Shown: positions 42,792 to 54,978, numbered from the stretch's first letter. The stretch: DNA of 64,000 bases from Streptomyces megasporus (GCF_000718985.1 NZ_JODL01000026.1:1-64000); one strand, 5' to 3'. The notes: generated by a model from the letters alone, not told the origin. Numbers and translations: made by a program.

Positions 42792-44471
42792 TCAGGCGAG
42801 CGCGAACAGGGTGGTGAGGACGGAGTGGAGGGTGTCGCGGGGGTGGGAGTCGGGGCCGGGGGAGCGCCAGGCGACGAACCCGTCGGGGCGGACGAGGACG
42901 GCGCCTTGGGGGGTGACGCCGTGGTGCCGGGCCCAGTCGGCGTCGTCCGCGGGGACGAGGTCGGCGTCGGGGGTGGTGCCGACGCGGTAGGAGGCCAAGG
43001 GGACGGACAGGCGCTGGACGAGCTGTCGGGCCGCGGTGTGCCACTCGGGAGCGGTGTCGGAGCTGAGGAGGACCGGCGTGCGTTCGTACAGGTCGAGGGT
43101 GGAGACGCGGCGGCCGTCGTGGTCCAGCCACAGGTGGGGCGCGCGGCTGCCGGGCTCGCCGGTCAGTCGGGGCGTGGGGGGAAGGATGGGGGTGGCGGGG
43201 TCGACGCCGAGGACGGCGCCGCGGACGTAGCGGTAGGCCAGGGCGGTGGCGAGGATGGCGGCCCCGGGCCCGCCCCCGCCGGGCTTGCCTCCGGGGCCTC
43301 CGGGGCCATCGGGCCCGCCGCCGGCGGCGGGGGGCGGTGTGTAGCCGGGGTGGTGGTGCTCGGCGGAACGGTCGGAGGCACGGGTCGCGGTGGCCTGGGC
43401 GACGGGGCGACGCTCGGCGTCATAGGTGGCCAGCAGCTCCGGTCCCGCCCAGCCGTGGTGGACGGCGGCGAGCTTCCAGGCGAGGTTGTGGGCGTCCTGG
43501 ATGCCGGTGTTGGCGCCGAACGCGCCGGTGGGGGACATCTCGTGCGCGGAGTCCCCGGCGAGGTGGACGCGGCCGGCGGTGTAGGACAGCGCGACGCGTT
43601 CGGCGGCGTGCCAGGCCGCGCGGCCGGTGATCTCGATGTCGAGGTCGGGGTCGCCGACGGCGCGGCGGATGTGGTCGGTGCACCGGGCGTCGGTGAAGTC
43701 CTCCAGGGTCTCGCCGCGATCGGGGCGCCAGGGCAGGTGGAAGACCCACCGCTCCCGGTTGTCGACGGGCAGCAGGGCCCCGTCGGCGTCGGGACGGGTC
43801 AGGTAGCACATCAGGAACCGGCGGTCGCCGACGACTTCGGCCAGCCGGCGGGAGTCGAAGGTGACGCTGACGTTGTGGAACAGCTCGCCCGGTCCGCTGT
43901 GACCGATGCCCAACTGCTCGCGGATGGGGCTGCGCGGGCCGTCCGCGGCGATGAGGTGATCGGCGCGGATGGTGGTGTGGTCGCCGGTGTGTCGGTTCTT
44001 GACAGTGGCGGTGACGCCGTCGGAGTCGGGCGCGAAGGAGATCAGCTCGGTGGCGAAACGCAGGTCGCCGCCGAGGGCGCGGGCGGACTCCAGCAGGACC
44101 GGCTCCAGGTCGTTCTGGCTGCACAGGCACCAGGAACTGGGACTGATACGGGCCAGCTTGCCGTCCGGGTCCATCTGCTGGAACAACCACGTGCCCTCCT
44201 CGCCCACCAGCGAGGGAGCCTGGAAGATGCCGTGGTTGTCGGCCAGCACCGAGGCGGCCTCCCGGATCGCCGCCTCGACCCCGGCGGTCCGGAACAGCTC
44301 CATGGTGCGCACGTTGTTGCCGCGTCCGCGGGGGTGGGTGGAGGTGCCCGAGTGCCGTTCCACCAGGGTGTGCCGCACGCCCAGGCGCCCCAGGAACAGC
44401 GAGGCGGACAGGCCCACCAGGGAACCGCCGACGATGAGGACCGGGACTTTCAGGTCGGCTTCGTTGTGCAT
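42792..44471 (-). CDS. spore-pigment FAD-dependent hydroxylase (whiE ORFVIII type)
   Basis: A 559-residue aromatic hydroxylase of the PgaE/RdmE class. Start ATG 44469-44471 lies six bases after GGAGG. Rossmann motif VLIVGGSLVGLSASLFLG near 11-28, the mid-protein DGPRSPIREQLG, the second FAD motif GDSAHEMSPTGAFGANTGIQ, and a C-terminal thioredoxin-like domain. A long Gly/Pro-rich loop near 375-407 has low complexity. In Streptomyces coelicolor whiE the equivalent gene is transcribed opposite to ORFI-VII, exactly as here, and modifies the polyketide pigment after assembly. Confidence 0.92.
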   Translation of the reverse strand: MHNEADLKVPVLIVGGSLVGLSASLFLGRLGVRHTLVERHSGTSTHPRGRGNNVRTMELFRTAGVEAAIREAASVLADNHGIFQAPSLVGEEGTWLFQQMDPDGKLARISPSSWCLCSQNDLEPVLLESARALGGDLRFATELISFAPDSDGVTATVKNRHTGDHTTIRADHLIAADGPRSPIREQLGIGHSGPGELFHNVSVTFDSRRLAEVVGDRRFLMCYLTRPDADGALLPVDNRERWVFHLPWRPDRGETLEDFTDARCTDHIRRAVGDPDLDIEITGRAAWHAAERVALSYTAGRVHLAGDSAHEMSPTGAFGANTGIQDAHNLAWKLAAVHHGWAGPELLATYDAERRPVAQATATRASDRSAEHHHPGYTPPPAAGGGPDGPGGPGGKPGGGGPGAAILATALAYRYVRGAVLGVDPATPILPPTPRLTGEPGSRAPHLWLDHDGRRVSTLDLYERTPVLLSSDTAPEWHTAARQLVQRLSVPLASYRVGTTPDADLVPADDADWARHHGVTPQGAVLVRPDGFVAWRSPGPDSHPRDTLHSVLTTLFALA

Positions 44472-44845
44472 CACTGGCCTCCAACACATCGCATCCACCG
44501 GCACCCGCGAGCACGGACACCGGTGGTGATGCATGCCACCGCACCGCCCGGCCTTGCCCCCACATCACCCGGATGAGTCCGCCGGGGAGCCGGAAGGTCG
44601 GGGAGCCGGCGGCTGGGGGGCCGTCACATGTCGACTCCCCGAGAGCGCTTGGCACGCCGTCACCTGGATGATCCGCAGGATTTGCGGGGCGGCCGGACCC
44701 GTCACACGATCAAGATCGCGGCAGCCGGCGCCGGGGCGAAGGGGCGTCGGTCCCTCCGCTCCCCGGATCCCCCGTGCCCCCGGAGATTCCAGGACTCCGA
44801 AGATCTCGAAGTTTTCGATCCCCTTGTGAAGGAGAGGTGTGCCGG
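44472..44845. promoter_or_regulatory. divergent promoter region of the spore-pigment cluster
   Basis: 374 bases that must hold both cluster promoters. Near the plus-strand start is an AT-richer zone with TCGAA-GTT-TTCGA (44806-44818), then AAGGAG (44829-44834) before ATG 44846. By analogy with whiE the two directions should be switched on late in sporulation by different sigma factors; I found no clear SigF or WhiG consensus here. Confidence 0.55.
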
Positions 44846-45985
44846 ATGACTGCCTCGGGCCGTGGACCGCAGGTGTCGGGTGGTGTCTCACAGTCGGCGT
44901 TCGACGGCTCCAGGCTCCGGGTCGTGCTGCTGCTGGAGGTCGAGGACGGGGCCCGGCAACGGTTCCTCGACGCCTACGAGCGGATGTGCCGACAGGTGGC
45001 GTCCACGCCGGGACACATCCGGGACCAGGTGTGCCAGTCGGTGGAGGACCCGTCCCAGTGGCTGATCACCAGCGAGTGGGAGAGCGCGCCCCCGTTCCTG
45101 GCGTGGGTCAACAGCGAGGAACACCTGGAACTGGTCAAGCCGCTGCGGGCCTGCGTCACGGACATGCGATCGCTGCGGTTCGGCATCGTACGGGAGACCG
45201 GCTCCGACGTGACCGAGACGACCGAGGCACGGGTTCCGGTGCGGGTCGGAGACGGCGTCGTCCGGCACGCGCTCACCTACACCGTCACCCCGGGCAGCGA
45301 GTCCAAGGTCGCCGAGATCCTGGCCGGCCACCCGCTGCCCGTCCCTCGGGAGGAGGACCCGGTGCGGCTGGGACGCACCGCGCTGTTCCTGCACGGCGAC
45401 CGCGTGGTGCAGACCTTCGAGCTGCGGCGGGCGCGCGGCGACCTGCTGACCTGCCTGCTCCACCTCGTCTCCCTGCCCGAGGTGCGCGCGGTGGAGGAGG
45501 CCCTCGCCCCACACCTGGAACGAGAGCGGAACCTGACGGAGGTACAGGCGGCGCGGGAGTTCTTCACCCGGGCCGCGCTGCCGGCCGTCCACCACGTCGC
45601 CGCCGACCGACCGACCTCGTCCCGGACGTGCCGACGAGCCCTGTGCTGGCCGGCCGCGGCCGGTCACGGCGAGGCCTTGGCGCGCCTGTTGGCGCGGCAG
45701 GACCAGACGGCCGCCGCCGACCCGCACGGTCCCCTGCGGGCCGCCACCGTCTTCCACCGCGACGACCTCGTCGTCCGTCTGGTGGAGATCGACGGCGACC
45801 CCGAGACGGTCCCCGCGGCGACCCTGGGCCTGACCACCCCCGAGGCCGCCACCGAGGCCGCGTCCCTGCTCGACCGGGACGCCCTCGGCATCGACGGGCC
45901 CCTCACCGACGACCGCCGACTCCTACGCCTCCTCGCCCACACCGACATGCGACTCCTGGCCGACCGCGGCGCGCCGGTCTCCTGA
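44846..45985 (+). CDS. SchA/CurD-domain protein with antibiotic-monooxygenase fold (whiE ORFI type)
   Basis: A 379-residue first gene of the pigment operon. Residues about 20-110 show an ABM-type ferredoxin-like fold ([37 protein letters not shown]), followed by the SchA/CurD domain (about 140-225, [20 protein letters not shown]) and a C-terminal domain with a second similar fold ([20 protein letters not shown]). The product is cytoplasmic and co-occurs only with spore-pigment clusters. Its reaction is not proven; quinone formation or pigment modification are likely. Start ATG 44846, eleven bases after AAGGAG. Confidence 0.9.
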   Translation: MTASGRGPQVSGGVSQSAFDGSRLRVVLLLEVEDGARQRFLDAYERMCRQVASTPGHIRDQVCQSVEDPSQWLITSEWESAPPFLAWVNSEEHLELVKPLRACVTDMRSLRFGIVRETGSDVTETTEARVPVRVGDGVVRHALTYTVTPGSESKVAEILAGHPLPVPREEDPVRLGRTALFLHGDRVVQTFELRRARGDLLTCLLHLVSLPEVRAVEEALAPHLERERNLTEVQAAREFFTRAALPAVHHVAADRPTSSRTCRRALCWPAAAGHGEALARLLARQDQTAAADPHGPLRAATVFHRDDLVVRLVEIDGDPETVPAATLGLTTPEAATEAASLLDRDALGIDGPLTDDRRLLRLLAHTDMRLLADRGAPVS

Positions 45986-46113
45986 CCGCCGCCGCGCACG
46001 GCCCACCGTCGACCGTGCGGCGCCGGACCTTCGACCACCGGCGCACCGGCCGTTCCCCCTCCGCACCGCCTGCCGCCGTGGCAGCGCCCCTCACCCCCAT
46101 GGAGTGATTGATC

Positions 46114-46533
46114 ATGACCGAGCTGCGTTCGTGCATCGTGGACCTGGACCAGATTCCGCCCAACCGTCGGCGTGGAGGCGATCTGCGCGCCATGCTCACG
46201 CCGGCGACGGTGGGGACCACCAGCGGATTCATGGGAGTGGCCCTGGTGGACCCCGGAGACCGCATCGGCGAGCACTACCACCCCTACTCCGAGGAGTTCG
46301 TCTACGTCGTCAACGGGCAGTGGGAGGTGGACCTGGACGGGGAGCCGCACCCGCTCCGCCCCGAGCAGGCCCTGCTGATCCCGATCAACGTGCGGCACCG
46401 GTTCCGCAACGTCGGCGACACCCCGGCCCGGCTGGTGTTCCACCTCGGCCCGCTGGCGCCGCGGCCGGAGCTCGGCCACGTCGACACCGAGGACACCACC
46501 GCTTCGGTGGAACCCTCGGGGGTGGGGTCGTGA
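46114..46533 (+). CDS. cupin-domain protein (whiE ORFII/schB type)
   Basis: A 139-residue single cupin. Metal-binding motif 1 is [17 protein letters not shown] and motif 2 is PINVRHRF (histidines near 52, 54 and 90). Start ATG 46114 is preceded by GGAG. Its stop overlaps the KS-alpha start (GTG 46530). The cupin in whiE, curC and schB is required for pigment formation but its step is unclear; cyclisation or oxidation have been suggested by analogy with polyketide cupins. Confidence 0.93.
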   Translation: MTELRSCIVDLDQIPPNRRRGGDLRAMLTPATVGTTSGFMGVALVDPGDRIGEHYHPYSEEFVYVVNGQWEVDLDGEPHPLRPEQALLIPINVRHRFRNVGDTPARLVFHLGPLAPRPELGHVDTEDTTASVEPSGVGS

Positions 46534-47798
46534 CCCGTCGGGTCGCCGTGACCGGCCTGGGGGTGGTGGCCCCCGGCGGCATCGGCACCCCGGCGTTCTG
46601 GGACCTGCTCTCGGCGGGCCGGACCGCCACCCGGCGGATCAGCCTCTTCGACCCGGCCGGCCTGCGGTCGCAGATCGCGGCCGAGTGCGACTTCGACCCC
46701 CTCGCCCACGGCCTGACCGTGGAACAGACCGAGCGCTGCGACCGGTACGTGCAGTTCGCGCTGGTCGCCGCCGCCGAGGCCCTGGCCGACGCCGGTCTGG
46801 AGGTCGAACGGGAGGACCCCTGGCGGACAGGGGTGTTCCTGGGCACCGCGGTCGGCGGCACCACCCGGCTGGAGAACGACTACGTGGCCGTCAGCGAGCG
46901 CGGCACCCGGTGGGCGGTGGACCACCACCGCGCCGGACCGCACCTGCACCGCGCGTTCTCCCCCAGCACCCTGGCCGCCACCGTCGCCGAGCACATCGGC
47001 GCCCACGGCCCGGTCCAGGCGGTCTCCACCGGCTGCACCTCCGGCCTGGACGCGGTCGGCTACGCCTTCCACGCCATCGCCGACGGCCGCGCCGACATCT
47101 GCGTGACCGGCGCCTCGGACTCCCCGATCTCGCCGATCACCATGGCCTGCTTCGACGCGATCAAGGCCACCTCCCCCAACAACGACGACCCCGCCCACGC
47201 CTCCCGCCCCTTCGACGCCGACCGCGACGGGTTCGTCATGGGCGAAGGCGGCGCGGTCCTGGTGCTGGAGGAGTGGGAGCACGCCCGGGCCCGAGGCGCG
47301 CGCATCCACGCCGAGATCGCCGGCTACGCCGGATTCGGCAACGCCTACCACATGACCGGACTGACCGCCGAGGGACTGGAGATGGCCCGGGCCATCGACA
47401 CCGCCCTGGACCAGGCCCGCCGGAACGGAACGGACGTCGACTACGTCAACGCCCACGGCTCGGGCACCCGACAGAACGACCGCCACGAGACCGCGGCGGT
47501 CAAACGCTCCCTGGGCACCCACGCCTACTCCACCCCGATGAGCTCGATCAAGTCCATGGTCGGCCACTCGCTGGGCGCCATCGGCTCCATCGAACTCGTC
47601 GCCTGCGTCCTGGCTCTGGTCCACCAGGTCGTGCCCCCCACCGCCAACTACCACACCCCCGACCCCGAATGCGACCTGGACTACGTCCCTCGCCAGGCAC
47701 GCGAACACACCATCGACACCGTGCTGTCCGTCGGCAGCGGCTTCGGCGGCTTCCAATCCGCCGTCGTCCTCACCCGGCCCGAGGGGAGGACACGATGA
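46530..47798 (+). CDS. type II PKS ketosynthase alpha (whiE ORFIII type)
   Basis: A 422-residue ketosynthase. Start GTG 46530 in GTGA overlap with the cupin. Thiolase-fold catalytic residues are all present: nucleophile C169 in STGCTSG, H309 in NAHGSGT and H346 in VGHSLGAIG. The KS-alpha forms a heterodimer with KS-beta to build the polyketide from malonyl units on the ACP. Spore-pigment KS-alpha signature segments ([30 protein letters not shown]) are intact. Confidence 0.96.
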   Translation: MTRRVAVTGLGVVAPGGIGTPAFWDLLSAGRTATRRISLFDPAGLRSQIAAECDFDPLAHGLTVEQTERCDRYVQFALVAAAEALADAGLEVEREDPWRTGVFLGTAVGGTTRLENDYVAVSERGTRWAVDHHRAGPHLHRAFSPSTLAATVAEHIGAHGPVQAVSTGCTSGLDAVGYAFHAIADGRADICVTGASDSPISPITMACFDAIKATSPNNDDPAHASRPFDADRDGFVMGEGGAVLVLEEWEHARARGARIHAEIAGYAGFGNAYHMTGLTAEGLEMARAIDTALDQARRNGTDVDYVNAHGSGTRQNDRHETAAVKRSLGTHAYSTPMSSIKSMVGHSLGAIGSIELVACVLALVHQVVPPTANYHTPDPECDLDYVPRQAREHTIDTVLSVGSGFGGFQSAVVLTRPEGRTR

Positions 47799-49054
47799 AC
47801 GCGGAGCCGGAACCGAAGCCGGAGCGGCGAGCGGCGATCACCGGCATCGGCGTGGTCGCGCCGGGCGCGATCGGGACGGAGGCCTTCTGGAAGAACACCG
47901 CCGACGGCGTCACGGCCCTGGGCCGGATCGACCGGGAGGGCTGCACCCACCTGCCGCTGCGGGTGGCCGGAGAGGTGCATGGCTTCGACCCGGCCGAGGT
48001 GATCGAGGACACCTACCTGGTGCAGACCGACCGCTTCACCCACTTCGCGATGGTCGCCACCGTCTGGGCGTTGGAGGACGCCCGGCTGGGCCACGCCGAC
48101 CTCGACTCCCCCTACTCGGTGGGCGTGGTCACCGCGGCGGGCTCCGGCGGCGGCGAGTTCGGCCAGCGCGAGTTGCAGAAGCTGTGGGGCTCCGGCTCCC
48201 GCCACGTCGGCCCGTACCAGTCCATCGCCTGGTTCTACGCGGCCAGCACCGGTCAGATCTCCATCCGCGGCGGCTTCAAGGGCCCCTGCGGGGTGGTGGC
48301 CGGCGACGAGGCGGGCGGCCTGGACGCCCTGGCGCACGCCGCCCGCACCGTCGGCCGGGGCACCGACACCGTCCTGGTCGGCGCGGCCGAGGCCCCTCTG
48401 GCCCCCTACTCCATGGTCTGCCAGCTCGGCTACCCCGAACTGAGCACCGCCGACGACCCGCGGAGCGCCTACACACCCTTCACCCCGGGCGCCCGCGGCT
48501 TCGCCCCCGCCGAGGGCGGCGCCATGCTCGTGGTGGAGTCCGAGGAGGCCGCCCACCGGCGCGGAGCGCCGGTGCGGGCCACGGTCGCCGGCCACGCCGC
48601 CACCTTCACCGGCAGCGGTCGCTGGGACCGGACCCGCGAGGGACTGGCCCACGCCATCCGCGGCGCCTTGGCCGAGGCCGACTGCGCCCCCGAGGAGATC
48701 GACGTCGTCTTCGCCGACGCCCTCGGTGTCGTCGATGCGGACCGGGCCGAGGCCGCCGCCCTCGTCGACGCCCTGGGACCGCACGGCAGGCGCGTGCCCG
48801 TCACCGCCCCCAAGACCGGCATCGGCCGCGCCTACTGCGCCGCTCCCGTACTGGACGTCGCCACCGCGGTCCTGGCCATGGAACACCACCTCGTTCCCCC
48901 CACCCCCAACCTCACCGACCCCTGCTGCGACCTGAACCTGATCACCGACCGCCCCCATCCCACGCCCCTGCGCACCGCCCTGGTGCTCAGCCGGGGGCTG
49001 ATGGGCACCAACGCGGCCCTCGTCCTCCGCACTGGCGCCTCGGCGTCCCGTTGA
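47795..49054 (+). CDS. type II PKS ketosynthase beta / chain length factor (whiE ORFIV type)
   Basis: A 419-residue inactive partner of KS-alpha. ATG 47795 overlaps the KS-alpha stop (ATGA). The active-site Cys is absent as expected, but the position usually held by a conserved Gln (as in AEQAGGLDA of other chain length factors) is Glu172 in GDEAGGLDA. The residues around the channel ([18 protein letters not shown]) agree with spore-pigment types, which make C24 chains, so the product is probably a dodecaketide pigment. Confidence 0.95.
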   Translation: MNAEPEPKPERRAAITGIGVVAPGAIGTEAFWKNTADGVTALGRIDREGCTHLPLRVAGEVHGFDPAEVIEDTYLVQTDRFTHFAMVATVWALEDARLGHADLDSPYSVGVVTAAGSGGGEFGQRELQKLWGSGSRHVGPYQSIAWFYAASTGQISIRGGFKGPCGVVAGDEAGGLDALAHAARTVGRGTDTVLVGAAEAPLAPYSMVCQLGYPELSTADDPRSAYTPFTPGARGFAPAEGGAMLVVESEEAAHRRGAPVRATVAGHAATFTGSGRWDRTREGLAHAIRGALAEADCAPEEIDVVFADALGVVDADRAEAAALVDALGPHGRRVPVTAPKTGIGRAYCAAPVLDVATAVLAMEHHLVPPTPNLTDPCCDLNLITDRPHPTPLRTALVLSRGLMGTNAALVLRTGASASR

Positions 49055-49094
49055 ACCCCCCACCGGACCACCCTCAGTGAAGGAGTGCATCCGC

Positions 49095-49887
<793 letters not shown>

Positions 49888-49905
49888 CCCCGGAAAGAAC
49901 ACCTC

Positions 49906-50238
49906 GTGCACCACGCGCTGATCGTCGCCCGGATGAACCCCGGATCGGCTCCCGACATCGCCAAGATCTTCGCCGAATCGGACCGAGGCGAACTCCCCCA
50001 CCTGGTGGGCGTCACCCACCGCCGTCTCTTCCACTTCGGCGACGACCTCTACTTCCACCTCATCGAAAGCCGCCGACCCCCCGGACCCGCCATCGCCCAG
50101 GTCACGGACCACCCCGAGTTCCGTGCCATCAGCGATCAACTGTCCGCCCACGTCAAGGCCTACGACCCGGCCACCTGGCGCAGCCCCAAGGACGCCATGG
50201 CCCACTGCTTCTACCGCTGGGACAACCCCAACGGCTGA
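49906..50238 (+). CDS. TcmI-type polyketide cyclase (whiE ORFVII type)
   Basis: A 110-residue cyclase of the TcmI family with a ferredoxin-like alpha/beta fold (HHALIVARMNPGSAPDIAKI, VTHRRLFHFGDDLYFHLIES, WRSPKDAMAHCFYRWDN). Start GTG 49906 after GGAAAG. It closes the last rings of the pigment. It is the last gene of the seven-gene transcription unit; a strong terminator follows. Confidence 0.95.
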   Translation: MHHALIVARMNPGSAPDIAKIFAESDRGELPHLVGVTHRRLFHFGDDLYFHLIESRRPPGPAIAQVTDHPEFRAISDQLSAHVKAYDPATWRSPKDAMAHCFYRWDNPNG

Positions 50239-50258
50239 CCACCGGAGAGAAGCAGCAC

Positions 50259-50326
50259 GGGGAGGGGGCGAGGAGAACCCGCTCCGCCGCGGCACCCCGC
50301 GGCGGGACGCTCCTCGCCCCCTCCCC
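50259..50326 (+). terminator. terminator of the spore-pigment operon
   Basis: 17-bp arms (50259-50275, 50310-50326) starting GGGGAGGGGGCGAGGAG, enclosing a second hairpin CCGCCGCGG/CCGCGGCGG (50284-50305). It is followed by GTTTTCCC, giving a short T-rich tail. Confidence 0.85.
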
Positions 50327-50516
50327 GTTTTCCCGCTCCGTGCCTCACCCCACGTCGGTCGGACACCGGCCACGGACGGCTCTACGGACGGTCTGTCCCG
50401 TCGAACCGCACCAGCGACCCCGGCGCTCCGGGGCCGGCGGAGGTCGGCGGACGGTGGGACTCGTCGCCTCGTCGCGCGCGATATCCGATTGCGGAGGTTC
50501 CGTCCGCCGAACGACC

Positions 50517-51113
50517 ATGACGGCCATGGACCGACCTCGGGAGACCGTCGACTGTGGGGACTTCACCCTGCGGCGCTGGCGCGCGGAGAGCGACTTCGAG
50601 CCACTGTTCCGGATGATCGAGGAGTCCCTCGAACACCTCGGACCGTGGATGCCCTGGGTCGCCCACCATGCTCCGGAAGCCACCCGCGCCTTCCTCGCCG
50701 AGTGCGATCCCAAGTGGCGAAGCGGCGACGCGTACAACTACGCGATCACCGTGGACGGCGCGCTCGTGGGCAGTTGCTCGACGTACCGCGCGGGCGATCC
50801 GTCCGGCCGCGCCATGGGTTACTGGCTGCGTTCCGCCGCCACGGGCCGGGGCATCGCCACACGAGCCGTCGCCGCCATGGCGGCCGAGGCGTTCGCCCTG
50901 CCGGGCGTGGAGCATCTGGACATCGTGCACGACTCGGCCAACACCGCCAGTGGCGCCGTACCGCGACGGCTGGGGTTCGTCGAGGTCGGGCGCGAACGGG
51001 CGGCTCCGCCCGCGGCTCCCTCGGACAGTGGGATCGACGTGGTCTGGCGGCTGACCCGTCCCACGGAGCCTCTCCGCCGGCCGCACCGTTTCGGAACTCT
51101 TCCGGGGCTCTGA
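50517..51113 (+). CDS. GNAT-family N-acetyltransferase (RimJ/RimL type)
   Basis: A 198-residue acetyltransferase. The acetyl-CoA loop is YWLRSAATGRGIATRAVAAM (near 100-120), with FTLRRWRAESDFEPLFRMIE at the N-terminus and ANTASGAVPRRLGFVEVG near 145, where the A/N-x2-S pattern is typical of RimJ/RimL. ATG 50517 is used; ATG 50526 is an alternative and no strong ribosome binding site marks either. It probably acetylates a ribosomal protein terminus or a small amine; not determinable here. Confidence 0.9.
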   Translation: MTAMDRPRETVDCGDFTLRRWRAESDFEPLFRMIEESLEHLGPWMPWVAHHAPEATRAFLAECDPKWRSGDAYNYAITVDGALVGSCSTYRAGDPSGRAMGYWLRSAATGRGIATRAVAAMAAEAFALPGVEHLDIVHDSANTASGAVPRRLGFVEVGRERAAPPAAPSDSGIDVVWRLTRPTEPLRRPHRFGTLPGL

Positions 51114-51497
51114 CACACGGGCGTGGCGGGGCATCGGGCGGACCGGTTCGAGCCGCCCCGTGACCGCGCCCGTGGGCGGAGTCACCGCCAGGGCCTCGAC
51201 GCGGTGGCGCCCGGGGAACGCGTGCCGGGCGATATCCGCATTCTCCCGGTCGGCCCGGCAGGGAAGAGACGAAGGGGTTTTTCCCATCGAGCGGCGACAA
51301 TCCGCGCATGTTCGGTTGCAAGCTTGTGTCCACGACATGACAAGCGGTCAACTCTCTTGCGCATCGGGGGCAGTTGGATCAATCTGCTGTGCAGCCGTGA
51401 GTCGGACGCGGACTCCCGGTCGCGTACGCGATCCCGCGTACTCCCCCCACAGTGCGTGCCCCACGGGGTGCGCCGCCAATGAGGAGGATCCCTCGTA
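51114..51497. other. intergenic region upstream of the subtilase
   Basis: No gene seen in 384 bases. The stretch 51285-51400 is less GC-rich than its surroundings and contains GACAAGCGGTCAACTCTCTTGC, the likely promoter zone for the protease. A ribosome binding site GAGGAGG (51480-51486) precedes ATG 51498. Confidence 0.5.
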
Positions 51498-52712
<1,215 letters not shown>

Positions 52713-52764
52713 TCCCGACGGCGCGACACCACCGCGGGGGCACCTCCCCGTCCCGCACCGCCAC

Positions 52765-52804
52765 GGCCGTCTCCTCCGGGCCCACCGGCCCGGAGGAGAC
52801 GGCC
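52765..52804. terminator. terminator after the subtilase
   Basis: Perfect 18-bp arms (52765-52782, 52787-52804) starting GGCCGTCTCCTCCGGGCC around CACC, followed by TCGCGTTTCTC. Confidence 0.85.
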
Positions 52805-52985
52805 TCGCGTTTCTCCCACGATCCCATCCACGACCCCGTCCACGGCCCCATCGCGATGCCACGGGCATATCCGTGCACAACGGTTTCGACGAAGCGGACC
52901 AGGACGGACCCGGCGAGCTGGGACACTGCTGCCCGACGCCCGAGGAGAACCCGGGAAAACAGGGGAAATCAGGGGAGAGTGGACG

Positions 52986-53801
52986 TTGGACATCGTGGTC
53001 GTACCGCTGCTGCTTCCGGTGTGCGGCGTGCTCTGGGCGGTGCGCCGGCTGCTGCTCTACCCGGCGCCGTGGGGCGAGTGGCGGTACGCCTTCGGCGCCG
53101 AACACCGCGAAGCGCGGCAGGCCCTGCACGATGCCCGGCGGCGGAAGCGGACGGTGGAGGGCGAGCACCGTCGGAAGGTGGCCATGGCCGAACGCCGCCT
53201 CGCGGACATCGGCAGGAGCGGAGCGGAGGGCGTCCGGGCGCTGGAGCGGGAGAAGAAGGAGCTGGCGAAGAAGCCGGAACGGGGCGAACAGGTCGGCGAG
53301 CTGGGGCCGTTGCGGCTGCACCGGCACGTCCTGCTGTTCCTGAGAGAGACCCCGGAGGGGGAGGAGGCCCCCGAACCCGAAGCGGTCGACGGGGAGATGC
53401 CCTTGGCCGGTCTCGCCGTCAGGACCGAGTCCACCTCGGAGAACACCTTCATCCACCTGACGCGACCGGACGGCACCAGACGCACCGCGGCGTATCCGCG
53501 TACCCGCCACCGGGAGGCCGCCGTCCGACACTTCGCCGACCTGGTCCGCGACAAGGCGCTCGCCGACGAGGCCTTCCACGTCGCACGGCGGAAGCGGGCG
53601 GCCGAGATCGACGCCCGGATCAAGCAGCTCAAGGCCGACACTGCGGCGAGGGAGGAGGCGGCACGCCGGGAGATCGACGAGCTGGTCGAGGCCCGACGCA
53701 CGGACACGCGACGCGCCGAGGCCGATGACGCCTGGCAGACGGAGTGCGCCGTCTGGCAGGCGCTGACCGGCCGCCGCCCACGGTGGTGGTGGCGGTGGTG
53801 A
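52986..53801 (+). CDS. membrane-anchored coiled-coil protein, unknown
   Basis: A 271-residue protein I do not recognise. Start TTG 52986 is the only usable in-frame start near the GGGGAGAG site. One N-terminal hydrophobic helix (IVVVPLLLPVCGVLWAV) with a positive-in tail, then about 70 residues of coiled coil (LHDARRRKRTVEGEHRRKVA), a small central domain with beta segments (FIHLTRPDGTRRTAAY) and a second coiled coil (AEIDARIKQLKADTAAREEA). Ends WWWRW. Possibly a scaffold or envelope-stress protein; function unknown. Confidence 0.7.
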   Translation: MDIVVVPLLLPVCGVLWAVRRLLLYPAPWGEWRYAFGAEHREARQALHDARRRKRTVEGEHRRKVAMAERRLADIGRSGAEGVRALEREKKELAKKPERGEQVGELGPLRLHRHVLLFLRETPEGEEAPEPEAVDGEMPLAGLAVRTESTSENTFIHLTRPDGTRRTAAYPRTRHREAAVRHFADLVRDKALADEAFHVARRKRAAEIDARIKQLKADTAAREEAARREIDELVEARRTDTRRAEADDAWQTECAVWQALTGRRPRWWWRW

Positions 53802-53896
53802 CACGGCGCCTTCGGCGTGCCCGGACCGCAGGCGCTCGGGGCCGCCCCGAACCGTCCGCGGGCGGCGATGTCGGTGGCGGCTGGGATGCTGCGGGC

Positions 53897-54163
53897 ATGG
53901 ACGAGGAGGACTTCATGCGGGGCCGGGTCTACGGGGCGGACGTGGAGGACCCGGGGCCACGGCCGGGGCGTGTGTACCGGGAACTGGTGGGCGGCCCGTT
54001 GGACGGGCTGCTGCTGGACGTGACGGGCTGGGAAGAGGCGCGGCTGCGCCGGGGCGTGGCCCTGGCCACCGAACTCGGCGCCTTCGGGGCCGGGGGCCGC
54101 GCGCTGTACGAACCGCGTCCGGGCGACGCGAGATTCTGGGACTGGCGCGGCGACACCCCCTGA
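53897..54163 (+). CDS. small hypothetical protein, 88 aa
   Basis: Not recognised. ATG 53897 starts MDEEDFMRGRVYGADVEDPG; the upstream frame extension runs into the preceding gene's tail. It has a conserved-looking centre (YRELVGGPLDGLLLDVTGWE) and end (ARFWDWRGDTP) but no signal peptide or membrane helix. It lies 72 bases upstream of the RNase HI gene and may be co-transcribed. Confidence 0.65.
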   Translation: MDEEDFMRGRVYGADVEDPGPRPGRVYRELVGGPLDGLLLDVTGWEEARLRRGVALATELGAFGAGGRALYEPRPGDARFWDWRGDTP

Positions 54164-54234
54164 TCGCACCGCCGGCCGGGCCACGGGCCACACCGGTGCT
54201 CCGGGCGCCGGCGGGGTGGTGGCAGGATCGCGGG

Positions 54235-54927
54235 GTGGAACGGATCATTGCCGCGTGCGACGGCGCGTCGAAGGGAAATCCCGGGCCCGCGGCCTGGGCA
54301 TGGGTCATCGCCGACGAGAACGGCGAGGTGGAACGGTGGGAGGCCGGCCCGTTGGGTCGGGCGACGAACAACGTGGCGGAGCTGACCGCGCTGCGCGAGC
54401 TGCTGGAGGCCCTCGATCCGGCCGTGCCGGTGGAGGTGCGGATGGACTCCCAGTACGCGATGAAGGCGGTCACCACCTGGCTGCCGGGGTGGCGCCGGAA
54501 GGGGTGGAAGACCGCGGCCGGCACACCGGTGGCGAACCAGCCCCTGGTGATGCGCATCGACGAGCTGTTGGCCGGCCGGGACGTGGAGTTCGTCCACACC
54601 CCGGCCCACCGGGTGGACGGGGACGCCCTCAACGACGCCGCCGACCGGGCGGCGAGCCACACCGCCCGCACCCAGCGGCCGATCGGCTCCTCCACGGGCG
54701 ACGACCTGCCGCAGCCGGGGCCACGCCCCGCCGCCGCACGGAGGACTCGCGGGCCGGGTTCGCCGGCGGCGCGACGGACGGGGGCCCCGCGTTCCTCGGG
54801 CGGCACGGTCAAGGCCAGGTTCCCGGGCCGGTGCCGCTGCGGCCGGCCGTATGCCAAGGGCGAGACGATCGCGAAGAACCCCGAGGGCTGGGGCCACCCC
54901 GCCTGCGCCACCGACAGAGCGGAGTGA
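54235..54927 (+). CDS. rnhA: ribonuclease HI with C-terminal extension
   Basis: A 230-residue RNase H, which cuts the RNA strand of RNA-DNA hybrids. Start GTG 54235. The catalytic acids D9 (CDGASKGNPGP), E49 (NNVAELTAL), D71 (VRMDSQYAM) and D134 (ALNDAADRAAS) are all present, giving a full RNase HI domain in 1-145. The remaining 85 residues are a disordered linker and a cysteine-containing end (RCRCGRPYAKGETIAKN ... HPAC) that could bind zinc. Terminator hairpin follows. Confidence 0.93.
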   Translation: MERIIAACDGASKGNPGPAAWAWVIADENGEVERWEAGPLGRATNNVAELTALRELLEALDPAVPVEVRMDSQYAMKAVTTWLPGWRRKGWKTAAGTPVANQPLVMRIDELLAGRDVEFVHTPAHRVDGDALNDAADRAASHTARTQRPIGSSTGDDLPQPGPRPAAARRTRGPGSPAARRTGAPRSSGGTVKARFPGRCRCGRPYAKGETIAKNPEGWGHPACATDRAE

Positions 54928-54934
54928 GGCGTGC

Positions 54935-54959
54935 GCCGGGGCCCGTCACGGGCCCCGGC
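54935..54959. terminator. bidirectional terminator after rnhA
   Basis: 11-bp stem GCCGGGGCCCG with CGGGCCCCGGC around the loop TCA, between convergent rnhA and a cytochrome P450 gene. Confidence 0.8.
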
Positions 54960-54978
54960 CGGCGATCGGGACGGGGCG

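Noticed and set aside
48184-49080. Arg/Pro-rich plus-strand ORF inside the KS-beta gene
   Set aside because: Out-of-frame shadow of KS-beta, whose frame has full family motifs.
51130-51180. tRNA-like GGTTCGAGCC sequence upstream of the subtilase
   Set aside because: No acceptor stem, D-arm or anticodon arm could be built around it. Only the T-loop-like string matches.
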